Virus record (IMG/VR): IMGVR_UViG_3300042564_000738 | Span: 1-24,610 of that record | DNA from: a virus | DNA: 24,610 bases | Reading direction: 5' to 3' (one strand) | Shown here: positions 21,284-24,610 of the stretch, one piece after another | Layout of the letters: each line of letters opens with the position of its first letter | Position numbering within the stretch: the first letter of the stretch is position 1 | The notes under the pieces: generated by a model | Seen by the model: the letters and a program-made list of their open reading frames with translations, nothing else | Database searches by the model: none | Told to the model about the DNA's origin: nothing | Made by a program: the position numbers and the translations under genes

Positions 21284-21748
21284 ATGAAAACACAAACAAA
21301 TTTATTTTTTGAAAATTCTGTAAGTGAATACTTTAGCGGAAAAATGGATTTATATCTTGGAGATATAGATTTTAAATTTGCTGATGAATTTGTTAATATA
21401 ACAGCTGAAATAAAAACAATTTCAGAATCAAATCAATTTACGGGAAAAAAATTATCATTTAATCAAGCAAGAGAATATGCTTGTGATGTAGATTTGTTAG
21501 ATGATTTAAAAAGAATTAAAAAAAATTATTTATTTGAATATCATAAATATAACATTGAACCATACGTTATAATAATTCCTTTTAAAAAAATAACAGGAAA
21601 TGAAAAAATAGCAATAGATTTTTTAGATTTGACAAAAGCTAAAATGTTGTATGTAAAAAAAGACAATCAATTTAATCAATGGTTATCAGGAAATAGATAT
21701 ATTGGTATATTCCCAAAAAAACAATTATTAGTAGTAAATTATAAATAA
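21284..21748 (+). CDS. Unknown protein, possible PD-(D/E)XK-like fold
   Basis: A 154-residue soluble protein. MDLYLGDIDFKFADEF is followed by ITAEIKTISES, where an acidic residue (Asp27 or Asp29) precedes an E-x-K (Glu42-Ile-Lys44) at a spacing seen in PD-(D/E)XK nuclease-fold proteins. A later helix has SFNQAREYACDVDLLDDLKR. The rest is a strand-rich C-terminus (PYVIIIPF; RYIGIFPKKQLLVVNY). The nuclease reading is tentative: E-x-K alone is weak evidence. It lies 6 bases after the DUF3850 gene and one base before the ATPase gene. Confidence 0.5.
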   Translation: MKTQTNLFFENSVSEYFSGKMDLYLGDIDFKFADEFVNITAEIKTISESNQFTGKKLSFNQAREYACDVDLLDDLKRIKKNYLFEYHKYNIEPYVIIIPFKKITGNEKIAIDFLDLTKAKMLYVKKDNQFNQWLSGNRYIGIFPKKQLLVVNYK

Positions 21749-21749
21749 A

Positions 21750-22601
21750 ATGACAGAAGAAGAAACAATTACAAGAATGTTGATGGAAGTTTTAGAAGAA
21801 GACTGTTACATCAATCCTGAACAAGAAATAGAATATCCAATACCTGCTTTATCATTTGGAACAAAAGAATACGAAACTAAAGATGGTTATAAATCATATC
21901 CGCTTCCAATAGGAACTTATGGTAACTTTAGTTTTATTCAAGCACCACCTAAATCTAAAAAAACCTTTTTTATTTCGCTTTTAAGTGCAGTTTATTTAAA
22001 AAACGAATTACAAGGTTTTGGTGGGAATTTAAGAGGAAACAGGCAAGATAAAAACGTTATTCATTTTGATACTGAACAAGGTAACTTCCACGCATCAATG
22101 GTTTTTAAAAGACCATTACAAATGACAGGATTAAAAGATGATAAATATTATACTTATGCTTTGCGTCAGTTAGGGTTTAAAGAACGTGTTATGTTTATTG
22201 AATATATACTTTATGACAAATTAGAAGGTAAAGATATTGGTTTAGTTATTATTGATGGTATTGCTGATTTATGTGCTGATGTTAATAATATAGAACAGGC
22301 TTCTGAAGTTGTGCAGCATTTAATGCGTTGGTCAAAAGAATTAAATTGTCATATAGTAACTGTTATTCACTCAAATTTCGGAACTGATAAACCAACAGGA
22401 CATTTAGGTTCGTTCTTGGAAAAGAAAGCTGAAACTCAAATCCAATTAGAATTAAATACAGTAAATAAAGAATTGGTTAAAGTAAGTTGCAAAAGAAGTA
22501 GAAATGCAAGTTTTGAGGATTTTAACTTTAAAGTCAATAATTTTGGATTTCCACAAGTTGAAGGTGATTTATATGATATACTAAAAGATGTAAAATGTTA
22601 A
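21750..22601 (+). CDS. RepA/RecA-like AAA ATPase, possible replicative helicase
   Basis: A 283-residue P-loop protein of the AAA_25/RepA-like type. Residues 55-73 hold GTYGNFSFIQAPPKSKKTFF with a Walker A (65-72) that keeps Lys71 and Thr72 but lacks both glycines. Next come FDTEQG (106-111), Walker B LVIIDGIADL (165-174), HSNFG (207-211) and GHLGSFLEKKAE (217-228), the arginine-finger-like and sensor region of RecA-fold helicases. Such proteins unwind DNA or load replication enzymes. Its neighbours (Erf, SSB, NinG types) support a replication/recombination role. No DnaB-like N-terminal domain is present. Confidence 0.75.
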   Translation: MTEEETITRMLMEVLEEDCYINPEQEIEYPIPALSFGTKEYETKDGYKSYPLPIGTYGNFSFIQAPPKSKKTFFISLLSAVYLKNELQGFGGNLRGNRQDKNVIHFDTEQGNFHASMVFKRPLQMTGLKDDKYYTYALRQLGFKERVMFIEYILYDKLEGKDIGLVIIDGIADLCADVNNIEQASEVVQHLMRWSKELNCHIVTVIHSNFGTDKPTGHLGSFLEKKAETQIQLELNTVNKELVKVSCKRSRNASFEDFNFKVNNFGFPQVEGDLYDILKDVKC

Positions 22602-22612
22602 TAACTTATTAA

Positions 22613-22620
22613 TAAATTTG
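22613..22620 (+). promoter_or_regulatory. -7-like promoter element TAAATTTG
   Basis: This matches TAnnTTTG and ends four bases before the ATG at 22625. No good TTG lies 19 bases upstream, so activity is uncertain. If used, the transcript would be leaderless, as for the gene at 17506. Confidence 0.35.
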
Positions 22621-22624
22621 AACA

Positions 22625-22921
22625 ATGGAAAACTTGACAATTAAAAATCATTTACAAGATTTAAAAGTATCTACTTCAAGGATGTTAGTTTACAATTCTG
22701 ATAACCCTGAGTTGTTAGCTTATTTTAAAGATGTAGTATTTAAGTTAGATATGATTGAGCAACTTATACAAGCTGATTCAGTTATTGATTGGAACGCTAT
22801 CGAGGGTGCTTATAAATCAATTTTAAATTTAGATAGTGAATTAACAAACGTTGAAATAAATATTGCTTTAAAACCTGCTATAGAAAAGAAAGTAGGTAAA
22901 ATAACCGCCAAACTTTATTAA
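22625..22921 (+). CDS. Hypothetical helical protein
   Basis: A 98-residue acidic, helical protein (LKVSTSRMLVYNSDNPELLA; FKLDMIEQLIQADSVIDWNA; LKPAIEKKVGKITAKLY). It has no cysteines, membrane segments or known motifs. It lies after the ATPase gene and two bases before a small membrane protein gene. Function unknown. Confidence 0.55.
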   Translation: MENLTIKNHLQDLKVSTSRMLVYNSDNPELLAYFKDVVFKLDMIEQLIQADSVIDWNAIEGAYKSILNLDSELTNVEINIALKPAIEKKVGKITAKLY

Positions 22922-22923
22922 TT

Positions 22924-23115
22924 ATGATTTACATTTTATTAGCTTTATTAGTTATTCTTTTAATTTGGGCAGACCAAACAGATAAAGATATTCAGATAGC
23001 ATCAATACAGGGTTTTATGGTTGGTGTTCTTTATGACTGTGATGAACAAGATGAAGAAAAATATTATACTATTCAGGTTTTGCTTGGAGTTTTATCAATT
23101 AATATTTATTGGTAA
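22924..23115 (+). CDS. Small membrane protein
   Basis: A 63-residue protein whose N-terminal helix (IYILLALLVILLIWADQ) is a probable membrane anchor. It is followed by an acidic loop (CDEQDEEKYY) and a hydrophobic end (VLLGVLSINIYW). Its TAA stop shares a base with the next ATG (TAATG at 23113-23117), so expression is probably coupled to the sigma-like gene. Function unknown. Confidence 0.55.
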   Translation: MIYILLALLVILLIWADQTDKDIQIASIQGFMVGVLYDCDEQDEEKYYTIQVLLGVLSINIYW

Positions 23116-23627
23116 TGAATATTTTAAATCAGGTTGCAAAGTATCATAACGATTGGGTAGAACTTGCTTCGGTATTTGACAAAGATTGGGCAGAGGATAT
23201 CGTTCAGGAAATGTACCTTTTATTACATAAATACAACGTAACCGAACAGCAAATGTTTACTAATGGTAAAATCAATCGTGGTTATGTATTTATAATAATA
23301 AGAAACATACACTTTCAACTTTACAATATTAGAAAACGTATTGACAAATGTGAATTGAATGATGAAATTTACAACTTGATTGATGACTATTCAGAAGAGA
23401 AAGAAAATGAATGGAATGAATTTAGAATAAAAGCAGAACAAGAAGTTAATAGTTGGGAATGGTACGATAAAAAGCTATTTACTTTATACAGGGATAATAA
23501 AACCTCAATAAGAAAATTAGCAAAAGAAACAGGTATTAGTTTTGTTTCAATATTTCACACGTTAAAAGCTAATAAGCAAAAACTTAAAAGATTACTTCAA
23601 GAAGATTACGATAACTTAAAACTTTAA
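23115..23627 (+). CDS. Sigma-70-like (ECF-type) transcription factor
   Basis: A 170-residue protein. Residues 26-40 (AEDIVQEMYLLLHKY) resemble sigma region 2.1-2.2. Residues 57-75 (GYVFIIIRNIHFQLYNIRKR) resemble region 2.3-2.4, which contacts the -10 element. Residues 128-152 (NKTSIRKLAKETGISFVSIF) form a helix-turn-helix like region 4. An acidic linker (about 92-110) separates them. I chose the ATG at 23115 over a TTG six bases upstream. It may direct host RNA polymerase to a subset of phage promoters; a non-sigma HTH DNA-binding protein is the alternative. Confidence 0.65.
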   Translation: MNILNQVAKYHNDWVELASVFDKDWAEDIVQEMYLLLHKYNVTEQQMFTNGKINRGYVFIIIRNIHFQLYNIRKRIDKCELNDEIYNLIDDYSEEKENEWNEFRIKAEQEVNSWEWYDKKLFTLYRDNKTSIRKLAKETGISFVSIFHTLKANKQKLKRLLQEDYDNLKL

Positions 23628-23631
23628 AAAA

Positions 23632-24009
23632 ATGGGTAGACCAAAAAAATCAAAAGGACTTGGTGATACAATAGAAAAAATCACTGAAGCAACAGGAATT
23701 AAAGCAGTAGTTGAAGCAGTATCTGAAGCAACAGGAATAGATTGTGGTTGCGAAGATAGAAAGCATTTACTTAACAAAATATTTCCTTATAAAAAAACAG
23801 AGTGTATAAACGATGTAGATAACGAATGGTTAACTAATTTCTTTTCGGTAACTAATAATCAGTTAACACCAAAGCAACAGAATAGAATTACTGAAATTTA
23901 TAAGAATGTATTTAATGAAAACATACAGCCTTCAAATTGTGGTTCTTGTTGGAGAGATAAAATAAACGAACTCAAACAAGTTTACGATACGCAAAATGCA
24001 AGTAAATAA
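23632..24009 (+). CDS. Cys-containing conserved-type phage protein
   Basis: A 125-residue protein. The N-terminus is basic (MGRPKKSKGLGD) and holds two similar segments, ITEATGI (17-23) and VSEATGI (30-36). It then has C38-x-C40 (DCGCEDRKHLLNKIFPY), Cys58, and C103-x-x-C106 (NCGSCW). The five cysteines could bind a metal. The 'GLGDTIEK...ATGI...DCGC-(E/D)-(E/D)-R-K-x-x-L-N-x-x-F-P-Y' layout is one I associate with proteins of Bacteroidetes phages and prophages, without known function. A terminase-associated or DNA-binding role is possible. It overlaps the next gene by 14 bases. Confidence 0.55.
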   Translation: MGRPKKSKGLGDTIEKITEATGIKAVVEAVSEATGIDCGCEDRKHLLNKIFPYKKTECINDVDNEWLTNFFSVTNNQLTPKQQNRITEIYKNVFNENIQPSNCGSCWRDKINELKQVYDTQNASK

Positions 24010-24610
24010 ACAAAATAGGTTTGAAGTATCTTTTGATAAAACAAAGTTTAGTTTATTAAACAAAGACAAAAAGATTGCTTGGCTATTTAGAAGTTCAGAA
24101 GTTGGAAAATGTGCTAAAATATTTGATGACTATTATAACTCTGAACAAACTTTAACTCCAAAAGGTTGGTTTTTATTTTATAAGTCAGTAATGGGTGTTG
24201 ATATACTAAAAGAAGTTTCCAATAAGATTATGGAAATAACTAAATTAGATGAAGATACCTGTTTTGAATATACAAAGTTTAGAGTTCTTGGTCAAACTTG
24301 GAATGGTATGTTAAACGAAATAGATTTAATTAACGAACTTAAACAAGAATTTCCAAACATTGAATTTAGAAAGGCAAACTATAATTTAGATGAAAACTAT
24401 TTTACTGATTGGGAAGCATACAGCCACGGAAAATTATTTTTAGGTTTACAAATTAAGCCAATAACGTATCAGTATATGAATACACCTTATCAGAATCAGG
24501 CTAAATTGAACCACGAACTGCAAAGGCAAAAATACAAAGATGAGTTTAAAGTTCCACATTTTTTAATATATTACGAGAACAATAAACTACAAGACAAACA
24601 AAAAGTAATA
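23996..24610 (+). CDS. MjaI-family-like restriction endonuclease (C-terminus cut off)
   Basis: An open frame from ATG 23996 to the window end, 205 residues so far. The order of motifs matches what I know of the MjaI restriction endonuclease family: TWNGMLNEIDLI (101-112, T-x-G-x3-E, with Glu108), YFTDWEAY (135-142, Asp138), LGLQIKPITY (149-158, a Q-x-K followed by P-x-T-Y), and FKVPHFLIYYEN (184-195, strand near the end). Glu108, Asp138 and Gln152/Lys154 would form a PD-(D/E)XK-type active site. The prototype MjaI cuts CTAG. No methyltransferase is visible in this window. The start overlaps the upstream gene by 14 bases. The family call is by motif recognition and the recognition site is inferred. 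Confidence 0.65.
   Translation, partial: MQVNKQNRFEVSFDKTKFSLLNKDKKIAWLFRSSEVGKCAKIFDDYYNSEQTLTPKGWFLFYKSVMGVDILKEVSNKIMEITKLDEDTCFEYTKFRVLGQTWNGMLNEIDLINELKQEFPNIEFRKANYNLDENYFTDWEAYSHGKLFLGLQIKPITYQYMNTPYQNQAKLNHELQRQKYKDEFKVPHFLIYYENNKLQDKQKVI

Noticed and set aside
23109-23114. TTG start for the sigma-like gene
   Set aside because: The ATG at 23115 forms a TAATG junction with the preceding gene, as seen at 460 and 7307.
1-24610. tRNA genes, integrase, repressor or attachment sites
   Set aside because: I saw no cloverleaf-like segment, no recombinase motifs and no lysogeny module; the window looks like part of a phage without a lysogeny region in view.

Overview
The window looks like one contiguous piece of a tailed, double-stranded DNA bacteriophage of a Bacteroidetes host, most likely Flavobacterium or a relative. 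The reasons are: very AT-rich DNA; a textbook Bacteroidetes promoter (TTG, 19 bases, TATATTTG at 17980-18009); A-rich leaders in place of Shine-Dalgarno sites; and several protein types that I associate with phages of Flavobacteriia. Every convincing gene is on the plus strand, and genes are packed with 1-26 base overlaps. I see no integrase, repressor or tRNA, so nothing here argues for a temperate phage. A long-tailed (siphovirus-like) particle is the best guess: there is a 682-residue tape measure and no sheath gene in view.

Layout. Positions 1-6614 hold neck and tail genes: a terminator-like protein, an HK97 gp10-like joining protein, two large tail or baseplate proteins, and the tape measure. 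Positions 6615-6713 are a non-coding stretch with two near-identical hairpins flanking a 16-base palindrome. Positions 6714-13732 are the head module: XkdF-type protease, decoration-like protein, Cys-rich small protein, scaffold-like proteins, major capsid protein, a probable tail tube protein between two terminators, a portal carrying an extra C-terminal head-protein module, and a head-tail connector. Positions 13496-15300 encode small structural and fibre proteins. Positions 15284-17392 form the lysis cassette: holin, a GIY-YIG homing endonuclease dropped into the cassette, a T7-lysozyme-like amidase, and a lipoprotein with a C-terminal membrane anchor that fits a one-protein spanin.

Positions 17310-17505 are a hub: about 120 bases of nearly pure A/T, a GC-rich palindrome, and an operator-like inverted repeat. 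Downstream lies the DNA-metabolism region: NinG-like HNH protein, Erf-family annealing protein, SSB-like protein, a fused ABC ATPase-GNAT acetyltransferase, a DUF3850 (ASCH-like) protein, a possible PD-(D/E)XK protein, a RepA/RecA-like ATPase, a sigma-like factor, and, running off the end, a protein resembling the MjaI restriction endonuclease family.

The most interesting points are the ABC-GNAT plus ASCH-like cluster (a candidate nucleic-acid modification system) and the MjaI-like nuclease. Reading the whole window by eye, I found no CTAG (the MjaI site), no GATC and no CATG, while other 4-base palindromes are present. This suggests strong restriction-driven site avoidance, and possibly a phage nuclease to which its own genome is immune by lacking the site.
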